Shown: positions 1-6,267 of the stretch, piece after piece
Position numbering within the stretch: the first letter of the stretch is position 1
How the letters are laid out: the number at the start of each line of letters is the position of its first letter
From: Elusimicrobia bacterium RIFOXYB2_FULL_49_7
GTDB lineage: Bacteria > Fibrobacterota > OXYB2-FULL-49-7
NCBI GenBank assembly: GCA_001800515.1
Contig: MGVN01000013.1
Location: 1-19,488, forward strand
Length of the DNA stretch: 19,488 bases
Direction: 5' to 3'
The notes under the pieces: model-generated
The model's input: only the letters and a program-made list of their open reading frames with translations
Database searches by the model: none
Told to the model about the DNA's origin: nothing
Made by a program: the position numbers and the translations under genes

Positions 1-554
1 GCCTTTTCTTCCAATGTCTGAAGCGCCTGGGCGGATATCTTTTTCTCTTTAAGTGCGCCAACCCCTTCAAAGACGGAGACCAGATCAAGCGCTTTTCCAT
101 CCGAGCCCTTGCCTGCTTTCATGGGCCCACCAGAGACAAATATCGTGGGAAGGTTCACGCGGACCGCTGCCATGAGCATGCCAGGGGTTACTTTATCGCA
201 GTTCGGGATGCAGATCATCCCGTCAAAGCAGTGGGCGCGGAGCATGGTTTCCACTGCATCCGCGATGATTTCTCGGCTGGAGAGGGAGTAGCGCATGCCC
301 ATGTGACCCATGGCAATGCCGTCGCAGACCGCGATGGTGTTGAATACAAAGGGGACTCCGCCGGCACGGATAACTGCTTGCTTAACCATCTCACCCACCT
401 GATTTAGGTGTACATGGCCGGGTACGATGTCTGTGTAGGAATTGGCAATAGCGATAAAGGGCTTTGAAAAGTCTTTGGCTTTGACCCCGCAGGCGTGAAG
501 TAGTGCCCGGTGAGGGGCACGCTCGAACCCTTTTTTGACTTGATCGCTGTTCAT
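1..554 (-). CDS. ilvD: Dihydroxy-acid dehydratase, N-terminal part (runs off the left edge)
   Basis: Dihydroxy-acid dehydratase makes the 2-oxo acid precursors of valine, isoleucine and leucine in the cytoplasm, using an Fe-S cluster and Mg2+. The visible 184 codons match the family N-terminus: [16 protein letters not shown] (about 32-47), the [16 protein letters not shown] block (about 76-91) and the cluster/metal motif [11 protein letters not shown] (about 116-126, Cys119 and Lys121), followed by VSGGPM. The start is ATG at 554, with a purine-rich ribosome site (AAAGGAAG) just upstream. About 87 bp in front lies a terminator preceded by an Ile/Leu-rich leader peptide, so expression is probably attenuated by branched-chain amino acid supply. 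The remainder of the gene, and any ilvBNC/leu partners, lie outside the window. Confidence 0.96.
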   Translation of the reverse strand, partial: MNSDQVKKGFERAPHRALLHACGVKAKDFSKPFIAIANSYTDIVPGHVHLNQVGEMVKQAVIRAGGVPFVFNTIAVCDGIAMGHMGMRYSLSSREIIADAVETMLRAHCFDGMICIPNCDKVTPGMLMAAVRVNLPTIFVSGGPMKAGKGSDGKALDLVSVFEGVGALKEKKISAQALQTLEEK

Positions 555-641
555 GTCCGTTCTTCCTTTCCCTTTTCTTGACAGGGGTTTAAAGTATCAC
601 AAAATAGCCATTCTCGACTTATCTTTTCAACGCTTTAGGCC

Positions 642-714
642 AAAAAAAAACCCCCTCCCGCTTTCGCGGAAGGGGGTCGAATTGACCCGTGTAGTGTTAT
701 ACTACCCTTCCGCG
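642..714 (-). terminator. ilvD attenuator: terminator plus competing antiterminator
   Basis: The terminator hairpin occupies 651-676. Its 11-bp stem has one C-A mismatch and a GAAA tetraloop in the transcript, and it is followed by nine T (plus-strand A at 642-650). The 5' arm of the stem can instead pair perfectly over 10 bp with the end of the leader peptide ORF (plus strand 665-674 with 705-714), giving a mutually exclusive antiterminator. A small hairpin (691-695 with 701-705) lies inside the antiterminator loop. Further upstream, the Ile-codon stretch itself can fold (738-743 with 748-753, flanked by 721-725 with 758-762) as a pause-type hairpin. The terminator points towards ilvD, about 87 bp before its start. 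Confidence 0.85.
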
Positions 715-794
715 TCTGTGCGCGTAATAATATTTAGGCTGATAATAATCAGCGATAACGCGGGCAGGTTGACGGAATGAGTTTCGTGTTTCAT
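702..794 (-). CDS. ilv leader peptide (attenuator-encoded, 30 aa)
   Basis: A 30-codon ORF begins with ATG at 794, 10 bp downstream of a -10 box, and ends with TAG at 702-704. Residues 13-23 read LSLIIISLNII, so 8 of 11 residues are Leu or Ile. The Ile codons come as runs, ATT ATT ATC and then ATT ATT. The ORF sits between a strong promoter and a rho-independent terminator in front of ilvD, which is the classical layout of ilv leader peptides. Its last four sense codons (GCG GAA GGG and the preceding base) form one arm of the antiterminator. A ribosome reaching the stop codon would mask that arm, while one stalled on Ile/Leu codons would leave it free. There is no Shine-Dalgarno sequence, and the predicted 5' UTR is only about 4 nt, so translation may be leaderless. 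The function is inferred from architecture. Confidence 0.82.
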   Translation of the reverse strand: MKHETHSVNLPALSLIIISLNIITRTDAEG

Positions 795-804
795 TTGCGA
801 AGAA

Positions 805-833
805 AAAATAGATTAATTTTGAGAGATTGTCAA
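805..833 (-). promoter_or_regulatory. Promoter of the ilv leader / ilvD transcript
   Basis: On the minus strand, a perfect -35 TTGACA (828-833) is separated by 17 bp from the -10 TATTTT (805-810). Transcription would begin near 798, immediately before the leader peptide ATG at 794. Confidence 0.8.
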
Positions 834-904
834 ATTTATTTTTGCCAGCTTTCTGAAACGAGGGGGTCTTTAAATAATGCCATCGTGTTGTCCCGCTTCA
901 AGAC

Positions 905-1126
905 TTACTTGGTTGAGATGGAGGCACCTTTGCCTGCGGCTTTTCGTGGCCTGCGGTTGGATGCTGGGATTCTTATGTTTTTCGGGGGGATTTCTTCGAC
1001 CCTTCCATTGCGCCAGACGGCAATAGAATGCCCATCTCTTTTATGCCGTAAAAGAGCTTGAGCCACCCCTTCCTGAACACCTTGTATAATCTGTTCAATT
1101 CGATCATGATTTGTTTTTATAGGCAT
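905..1126 (-). CDS. Small protein paired with zeta-like kinase (candidate antitoxin)
   Basis: This is a 73-aa basic protein. Its N-terminus is probably helical (IEQIIQGVQEGVAQALLRHK, about 10-29), followed by a short beta segment HSIAVWRNGRVEEIPP and a Lys/Arg-rich tail. Start ATG 1126 has a clear AAGGAG site 7 nt upstream, lying within the last codons of the zeta-like gene. The two genes overlap by 10 nt, so they are very likely translationally coupled. Small proteins with this VQE-VAQALLRHKR and VWRDG-like pattern next to zeta-family ATPases are something I recognise as a recurrent pairing. No function can be proved from sequence. An antitoxin or accessory role is inferred from overlap, size and context; the order (toxin first) would be reversed relative to epsilon/zeta. 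Confidence 0.72.
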   Translation of the reverse strand: MPIKTNHDRIEQIIQGVQEGVAQALLRHKRDGHSIAVWRNGRVEEIPPKNIRIPASNRRPRKAAGKGASISTK

Positions 1127-1704
1127 TTGTATGCTCCTTGAACCGTTTTCCAGGTTTTAGGCTTATGAATTGATAGTCTCGATTTTAGCTGTTTTTGCGC
1201 GACCAATATGGGGGAAGATTCCGAATTATCGAAAAAAAGCCAGTTGTCCGCAATGGGACAAAATAAATCAAAAAAGTTTTTAAGACCTCTGAAATAACGC
1301 TGTCGAATGACAGCTTCGGGAATCGAATGTCCGCCCGAACGGACGCGGGAAGCCACTCTTGCAATGGCGAGTTCCGGAGAACAAAGCCATACGAATAGAA
1401 GGTTGATTGTATATCCGTCTGATTTGCAATCTGTTAAGAATCTTGCAAAGGTTTGTGATGCCATGGTTGTTTCAAAAGCAAAATCACCACCACGACAACG
1501 AAGTTCCTGGAGCCGAAGCAGCATTATCTTTCCGGCGGAAATGGCCACATCTTGAGGGTTAAATGGGGAAATTCCCGACGCGATTTCATCTGCATTGACA
1601 TATTCAGTGCAATCAAGGCGGACCGGCAGTAATGAAAATGCTGCGGTCGTCTTTCCGGCTCCGTTTGGTCCGCCAATCATATACAGGTTTTTTGTGTGAG
1701 GCAT
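1117..1704 (-). CDS. Zeta-toxin-like P-loop kinase
   Basis: A 195-aa zeta/PezT-like P-loop protein. Zeta toxins phosphorylate UDP-N-acetylglucosamine-type peptidoglycan precursors or other small substrates. Visible features in order: Walker A GGPNGAGKTT (11-20), substrate-side motif VNADEIASGISP (about 36-47), FAFETTMAS (about 75-83), and the arginine-rich lid segment RVASRVRSGGHSIPEAVIRQRYFRG (it exceeds a simple motif; key residues are the GGHSIPE core and the RQRY arginines). The protein is shorter than PezT and lacks a fused antitoxin domain. ATG 1704 has no ribosome site, but an AT-rich -10-like TTTAAT lies 8 nt upstream. The upstream element and the first six codons are duplicated before fic. 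Family membership is firm; the substrate, and toxicity itself, are not known. Confidence 0.85.
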   Translation of the reverse strand: MPHTKNLYMIGGPNGAGKTTAAFSLLPVRLDCTEYVNADEIASGISPFNPQDVAISAGKIMLLRLQELRCRGGDFAFETTMASQTFARFLTDCKSDGYTINLLFVWLCSPELAIARVASRVRSGGHSIPEAVIRQRYFRGLKNFFDLFCPIADNWLFFDNSESSPILVAQKQLKSRLSIHKPKTWKTVQGAYKCL

Positions 1705-1777
1705 GCTTAAAAATTAAACAAATTACGATGGAATTGCTATGGACATCTTATTTTTATGATTTTGATGCTGTCATTCT
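1687..1777. repeat. 91-bp direct repeat, copy 1 (before the zeta-like gene)
   Basis: This matches 2881-2971 without gaps at 83 of 91 positions, with an offset of 1194 bp. The core 1698-1777 matches at 75 of 80. It covers the region upstream of the zeta-like gene plus its first six codons, MPHTKN here versus MPRTKN in copy 2. It probably carries the minus-strand promoter (TTTAAT just before the ATG). No terminal inverted repeats are visible, so this looks like a duplicated control region rather than an insertion sequence. Confidence 0.93.
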
Positions 1778-1842
1778 TTTCAAAACTCAGGTCGATTACT
1801 TCCTGAACCCGTGAAGCGAGCACATTGCATATTAATTCTGGT

Positions 1843-2855
1843 TCACTTAAGCCTCTGAACAAGGGCGGCGCCTTTGCCGGTAAGCCGATATTTCTGGAGG
1901 CGGCTATTGGGCTTGTCAGGAACTGTCATTTCGATGAGGCCCAAAGTGACCGCCGGCTGCTGATAGTTTTCGCGGAAATTCTTTTCGTCCTTGAGCTTAA
2001 GTTTTTTCTGAATCTCTTGCCGCGTCATGGCCCCGGAAACGGCTAAAAGGAGCTTTTTGACTTCGGGGGTTACTTCGGGCATGACTTCGGGGGTTGGGAG
2101 CTGTTTCAAAGTATCGAGGATGGCTTGCAGCATGAATTCGATAAAAACCGAGGATTCGGTGTTTTGAGTGCTTTTATTCAGGACTTCGTAATACTTGGCT
2201 TGGTGTTGATGAATGATGCTTTCTACGGGAAGGTTAGCAAAGAGGGGGTTCCATGCGGACAAAATAAGGGATTGCCAGAGCCGCCCCATGCGGCCGTTGC
2301 CGTCTTCGAAGGGGTGAATGAACTCAAATTCATAATGAAATACGGAACTGGCGACCAAGGGATGGGTATCTGTCTTTTCCAGCCATTTGAAGAGGTTGTC
2401 CATCAGTTCCGGCACCCGGGGGGCGGGCGGTGCCATAGGGACCACTGTTTTACCGGATAGGACGCCCACTCCGAGGGTGCGGAATTTGCCGGGATTATCT
2501 ACAAGTCCTGCCATAAGGATGTTGTGGGCCGCAAGCATATTTTTCTTGGAGGTCGCCTTCCACATATGAAACTCATCGTAGGCTTTTAGGGCGTTCCGGA
2601 CCTCCTGAATTTCGCGTGGGGGGGGGCTAAAACAAGTTTTCCTTCGAGGATTGCGGTGATTTGTTCCTCGGAGATGGAGTTTCCTTCGATAGCCAGCGAG
2701 CCCTGAATGGTTTTAATGCGGTTTATTCTACGCAACCGGACATTTTTTGCAAGGGCATCAAGAAGGGAAAGCTGTCCCGTCCTGTTCAAAATCTCGGCAA
2801 CGAGGGTGAAGATTTTGGAAGTGATTCGAAAGGGGGGGGCGTAGTCTATATTCAT
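1843..2855 (-). pseudogene. Class II Fic (AMPylase) gene, split by a C9 tract frameshift
   Basis: Fic enzymes transfer AMP (or related groups) from nucleotides to protein hydroxyls. The N-terminal frame (2855-2586) carries the usual PPFRIT opening and the inhibitory-helix motif SLAIEGNSIS, the (S/T)xxxE(G/N) signature of class II Fic proteins. The C-terminal frame (read from about 2620 to 1843) carries the catalytic HPFEDGNGRMGR, then a PEV-rich linker and a winged-helix-like domain. The frames are separated at a run of nine C (plus-strand G at 2618-2626). Ten or seven C would restore one ORF of 337 or 336 aa reading APP-REIQEV into KAYDEFHMW. A second C8 tract at 2832-2839 is in frame. Because both halves are otherwise intact, this may be a phase-variable or slippage-controlled gene, or a sequencing error, rather than a dead gene. 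Confidence 0.85.
2060..2095 (-). repeat. Three 12-bp tandem repeats in the fic linker
   Basis: Three consecutive 12-bp units (acttcgggggtt with one variant unit in the middle) encode the linker TPEVMPEVTPEV between the Fic domain and the C-terminal winged helix. Confidence 0.8.
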
Positions 2856-2856
2856 A

Positions 2857-2898
2857 TCAGAGGCTTACTTGGCGGAGATTGTTTTTCGTTCGAGGCAT
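2857..2898 (-). CDS. 13-codon ORF: residual zeta-like start in front of fic
   Basis: ATG 2898 begins MPRTKN, the counterpart of MPHTKN at the start of the zeta-like gene, then diverges and stops at TGA 2857-2859. The fic ATG (2855) follows after one base (TGA-T-ATG). It may be a leftover of a duplicated zeta 5' end that now serves to couple translation into fic, or simply an untranslated remnant. No independent function is claimed. Confidence 0.3.
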   Translation of the reverse strand: MPRTKNNLRQVSL

Positions 2899-2971
2899 GC
2901 TTAAAAATTAAACAAATTGCGATGGAATTGCTATGGCCATCTCATTTTTATGATTTTAATGCTATCATTCT
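2881..2971. repeat. 91-bp direct repeat, copy 2 (before fic and the FMN-binding gene)
   Basis: Second copy of the element at 1687-1777. Here it lies between two divergent genes: the fic locus on the minus strand and the FMN-binding lipoprotein on the plus strand. A zeta-like ATG (2898) survives at the same position as in copy 1, but its reading frame ends after 13 codons. Confidence 0.93.
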
Positions 2972-2986
2972 GCAAAAGGAGCCGGT

Positions 2987-3343
2987 ATGATTCGTTTGAT
3001 ATTTCTCGGTATGATATTTTTGCTCTGCCTGAGTTGCAAACCCGCCCCGAAAATCGGGAAAGCGGTTAACGATCAGAAATTGGTGGATGGCATCTATGAA
3101 GGCAGCTATAAAGGCGGGCCCAATTTCGCTGCCGTCAAAGTGACCATCCGTGATAATAAAATTGCTGCTGTCGAGATTGTCAAACATGATGCCTGGAAGG
3201 GCAAGAAAGCGGAACCCGTCATCCCCGGGAGAATTATTGAAAAGCAGTCCACGAATGTGGACGCCGTGACCGGGGCGACCAATAGCAGTCATGTCATTAT
3301 GAACGCGGTGCAGAATGCAGTGGAGAAAGCCTATGCCAAATAA
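2987..3343 (+). CDS. FMN-binding domain lipoprotein
   Basis: A 118-aa exported protein. Residues 1-17 form a lipoprotein signal with lipobox LLCLSC (lipidated Cys17). The rest is a single FMN-binding domain of the NqrC/RnfG type: DGIYEGSYKG (34-43), VTIRDNKIAAVEI, and the flavinylation-type motif VDAVTGATNSS (91-101). In this family a Thr/Ser in the D-x-x-(S/T)-G-A-(S/T) motif is covalently linked to FMN by ApbE, here Thr98. The start is supported by AAAGGAG seven bases before ATG 2987. It overlaps the next gene, a flavodoxin-domain protein, so a shared redox role is likely (inference). It is divergent from fic, and its upstream DNA is the second copy of the 91-bp repeat. Confidence 0.88.
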   Translation: MIRLIFLGMIFLLCLSCKPAPKIGKAVNDQKLVDGIYEGSYKGGPNFAAVKVTIRDNKIAAVEIVKHDAWKGKKAEPVIPGRIIEKQSTNVDAVTGATNSSHVIMNAVQNAVEKAYAK

Positions 3344-3824
3344 TCCTGAAAAAATCCTGGTTGTCTACGCCAGCCGCCACGGGGCCACGGAAAGCTGTGC
3401 TAAGAGGATTCATGCTGCATTGGGCGAGAATGCGGTTCTCCATAATTTGGCTGATGCCGTGAAGGTCTCCATCCAGGAATATGATTTCGTTATCCTGGGT
3501 GGCTCCATTCATGCCGGTACCATTCAGAAAAAGGTGCGGCAGTTCCTTCGACAACAATTTATTGCCATGATGCAGAAGAAGGTGGCCTTATTTCTCTGTT
3601 GCATGGAAGAGGGCGACAAGGCTGCCGAACAATTCAAAAAGGCCTTTCCGGAACCGCTGATCAAAAAAGCGGTCGCCATCGGACTGTTAGGCGGGGTGTT
3701 TGATTTTGAGAAGATGAATATGTTTGAAAGCTTTTTAGTTAAGAAGATTGCCAAAGTGGATAAAAGCGTTTCTAAGCTCTCGGAAGAGAATTTGCAGCGA
3801 TTCATTGAGGAAATCAAAAATTGA
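3333..3824 (+). CDS. Flavodoxin-domain protein (HemG-like)
   Basis: A 163-aa cytoplasmic flavodoxin-fold protein. The FMN phosphate loop is YASRHGATE (about 12-20), followed by YDFVILGGSIHAGTIQKKVRQF (core GGSIHAG) and the LFLCCMEEGD strand typical of the Flavodoxin_5/HemG group, which includes menaquinone-dependent protoporphyrinogen oxidase. ATG 3333 is chosen over an in-frame ATG at 3315 because GGAG lies seven bases before 3333 and nothing lies before 3315. It overlaps the end of the FMN-binding lipoprotein by 11 nt, so the two are coupled. Whether it oxidises protoporphyrinogen or is an electron carrier for a flavinylated extracytoplasmic partner cannot be told from sequence; no haem genes lie nearby. 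Confidence 0.82.
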   Translation: MPNNPEKILVVYASRHGATESCAKRIHAALGENAVLHNLADAVKVSIQEYDFVILGGSIHAGTIQKKVRQFLRQQFIAMMQKKVALFLCCMEEGDKAAEQFKKAFPEPLIKKAVAIGLLGGVFDFEKMNMFESFLVKKIAKVDKSVSKLSEENLQRFIEEIKN

Positions 3825-3885
3825 TTTGTCGTAAGAAAATTTAATTGTTCGCCGTTTTACATGTCCAGAAAGTATCTTCAAGCCC

Positions 3886-5520
3886 ATGATAACCACCAGT
3901 AATATCACCCTCTCCTTTGGAAGACGCGTCTTGTTCAAGGATGTGTCCATCAAGTTCACGCCCGGTAACTGTTACGGCCTTATCGGCGCGAACGGGTCGG
4001 GGAAATCCACTTTCCTCAAAATCCTTTCCGGCGAAATCGAACCCTCTCAGGGTGAGGTGGTTGTGGATAAAAAACTGCGATTGGCCGTGTTGCGACAGGA
4101 TCACTTTGCCTTTGATGACTGTCGTGTTATCGATACGGTAATCATGGGCCACAAAAAACTTCATGAGGTACTGAAAGAACGGGAGATTCTATATGCAAAG
4201 GAGGAGATGACCGAAGCGGACGGTATGCGCTCATCCGAACTGGAGATGCTGGTGGCCGATATGAACGGTTGGGAAGCGGAGTCCGATGCGGCTGTTCTTC
4301 TCTCCGGACTCGGTATCAATGATTCCCTGCATGACAAGCTGATGCGGGAACTGGACGGCGGCCAGAAGGTTCGCATTCTCCTGGCCCAAGCACTGTTCGG
4401 CAATCCGGATATCCTGCTCCTCGATGAGCCCACCAACCATCTGGATATTGAATCCATTTCCTGGCTCGAGGAATTCCTTTCCCGATTTGAAAACACCGTG
4501 ATTGTCGTTTCCCATGACCGCCATTTCCTCAATACCGTTTGCACCCATATTGCGGACATCGATTATACGAAGATTCAGATTTATCTGGGTAATTATGATT
4601 TCTGGTACCAATCCAGCCAGTTGGCTTTAAACCAGAAAAAGAACGAAAACAAGAAGAAAGAGGCGCGTATTGCCGAGTTGGAGGAATTCATCCGCCGCTT
4701 TAGTGCCAATGCATCCAAAGCGCGCCAGGCGACTTCCCGAAAAAAGCTCCTGACCAAAATCAACCTGGAAGAACTCCCCGCCTCTTCCCGAAAATTTCCC
4801 TATGTCGCTTTTCGGCCTGATCGTGCCTGTGGGAACAATATTCTCCATATTGAAAACCTGGAAAAAACAATCGACGGTGTCCAAGCACTCAGAAAATTCA
4901 ATCTTACCATGAATGATGGAGATAAAATAGCGCTGATTGGCAACAATAGTACGGCCAAATCAACCCTGTTGCAGATCGCCGGTGGCGACAGGACACCGGA
5001 TGCGGGTACTCTCACCTGGGGAACCACCATCAAAACCGCCTATTTCCCAAAGGAAAACAGCCATTTCTTTACCCGCGATGAATCAATTGTGGACTGGTTG
5101 TCTCAATATTGCGAGAACGAGGAGACCACCACGGTCCGGGGCGCCTTGGGCCGTATGCTTTTTTCAGGTGATGAGGCGCTGAAAAAACTCACGGTCCTTT
5201 CCGGCGGAGAACGGGTCAGGTGTCTATTGGCGAAGATGATGTTGTCCGGTGCCAATGCGCTGGTTCTTGACGAACCGACCAACCATCTCGATTTGGAATC
5301 CATTACCGCTTTAAACACCGGACTGATTGAATTTCCCGGTGTGATACTCTTTACCTCCCATGATCATGAATTTGTCAGCAGTATTGCCAACCGCATTGTG
5401 GAATTCACCTATCAGGGGGTCATCGATCGCCGTCTTCCCTTTGATGAATATATTACGGATCCTCAGGTGATGAAACTGCGCGACTCTCTTTATCAGGGAC
5501 ATGACCGAATCAATCTCTAA
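3886..5520 (+). CDS. ABC-F ATPase, YbiT type, with degenerate second P-loop
   Basis: A 544-aa ABC-F protein with two nucleotide-binding domains joined by a charged linker (about 245-305), no membrane segments. It aligns in order with E. coli YbiT, including VSHDRHFLNTVCTHIADIDY and RRFSANASKARQATSR. Proteins of this group bind the ribosomal E site and act as translation factors. Domain 1 has a canonical Walker A GANGSGKST (34-42) and Walker B DILLLDEPTNHLD (175-187), but signature LDGGQ (156-160) instead of LSGGQ. Domain 2 has LSGGE (438-442) and DEPTNHLD (462-469), but its Walker A reads GNNSTAKST (352-360): the two inner glycines are Ser and Ala, while Lys358 and Ser359 remain. The start ATG 3886 lacks a clear ribosome site. 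The next gene starts 14 nt downstream. Confidence 0.93.
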   Translation: MITTSNITLSFGRRVLFKDVSIKFTPGNCYGLIGANGSGKSTFLKILSGEIEPSQGEVVVDKKLRLAVLRQDHFAFDDCRVIDTVIMGHKKLHEVLKEREILYAKEEMTEADGMRSSELEMLVADMNGWEAESDAAVLLSGLGINDSLHDKLMRELDGGQKVRILLAQALFGNPDILLLDEPTNHLDIESISWLEEFLSRFENTVIVVSHDRHFLNTVCTHIADIDYTKIQIYLGNYDFWYQSSQLALNQKKNENKKKEARIAELEEFIRRFSANASKARQATSRKKLLTKINLEELPASSRKFPYVAFRPDRACGNNILHIENLEKTIDGVQALRKFNLTMNDGDKIALIGNNSTAKSTLLQIAGGDRTPDAGTLTWGTTIKTAYFPKENSHFFTRDESIVDWLSQYCENEETTTVRGALGRMLFSGDEALKKLTVLSGGERVRCLLAKMMLSGANALVLDEPTNHLDLESITALNTGLIEFPGVILFTSHDHEFVSSIANRIVEFTYQGVIDRRLPFDEYITDPQVMKLRDSLYQGHDRINL

Positions 5521-5534
5521 CCCTCCGGAATTCC

Positions 5535-6236
5535 ATGTCTGACCCAGTTCCGTTTAACGTTTCTGCAAAACCGTCACCCTTAGCCGAAGGCGTGGCTGCT
5601 GCGCGCGCCAATCTCCTGCCCGGTTTGGTGCTTTGGGCTATGGCCTTCACATTGGTCGTTACCTATTATCGCTATGCGGAAGTGCGGGGGATGCTGGCCG
5701 GGATTGCGGAATTAAAAACACGCTATGGATATGTCTATTCCGCTTTTTCAACCGCGTTATTCGGCGGATTGATCCCTTTTCTCTATATGCGTTTCAATCC
5801 GCATACACGGTCCTCCAATCCTTGGCATTTTCTGATTTTTTATCTGCTCTTGTGGGCCTACAAAGGGATGGAGGTGGATTTGCTCTACCGTCTTCAGGCG
5901 TTCCTGTTCGGCAATGGCCCCGCCTTTTCGGTGGTGGCGCCCAAGGTGTTGGTGGATCAGATGATCTATTGCCCGTTTTGGGTTTCTCCCACCACGTTGA
6001 TATTATTTGCCTGGCGCGATTCCGGATTCAGTGTTTCCCGGACACGAGCGGCTTTATCCAAACGGATTTTCTTGAATGGAGTGGTGCGATTGCAAATTTC
6101 AACCTGGATGATCTGGTTGCCGGCGGTTTCGATTATCTATACGTTTCCGGCTGCGCTTCAGGTGTTGCTGTTCAATATCGTGCTCTGTTTTTGGATGTTG
6201 TTGCTTGCCGCGCTGACTCGTCCTTCACCTTCTTGA
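5535..6236 (+). CDS. Mpv17/PMP22-like integral membrane protein (tentative)
   Basis: A 233-aa protein with about four to five membrane segments (near 28-46, 71-86, 97-112, 147-162 and 190-227) and no signal peptide. The C-terminal half resembles the eukaryotic Mpv17/PMP22 pattern: PKVLVDQMIYCPF (Lys then Asp-Gln before a Pro), WRDSG, and then STWMIWLPAVSIIYTFP followed by LLFNIVLCFWMLLL, matching the family W-P-N-F-P-N-W spacing. The function of bacterial members is unknown; eukaryotic ones are organelle inner-membrane channels or pore-like proteins. It sits 14 nt after the ABC-F gene and 31 nt before the rRNA methyltransferase, in one apparent transcription unit. The membrane topology is firm; the family assignment is from memory of motifs and needs a profile search. 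Confidence 0.62.
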   Translation: MSDPVPFNVSAKPSPLAEGVAAARANLLPGLVLWAMAFTLVVTYYRYAEVRGMLAGIAELKTRYGYVYSAFSTALFGGLIPFLYMRFNPHTRSSNPWHFLIFYLLLWAYKGMEVDLLYRLQAFLFGNGPAFSVVAPKVLVDQMIYCPFWVSPTTLILFAWRDSGFSVSRTRAALSKRIFLNGVVRLQISTWMIWLPAVSIIYTFPAALQVLLFNIVLCFWMLLLAALTRPSPS

Positions 6237-6267
6237 ACCTTCCCTTTCAGCAGAGGCTTATCCCGTT

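Noticed and set aside
2928..2954. TTGCTA...TATGAT as a plus-strand promoter for the FMN-binding gene inside repeat copy 2
   Set aside because: The spacing is 15 bp. The same sequence in copy 1 faces no plus-strand gene, so the evidence is too weak for a feature.
1687..2971. The repeat pair as an insertion sequence or composite transposon
   Set aside because: There is no transposase, no terminal inverted repeats and no target-site duplication; the repeats coincide with gene 5' ends instead.
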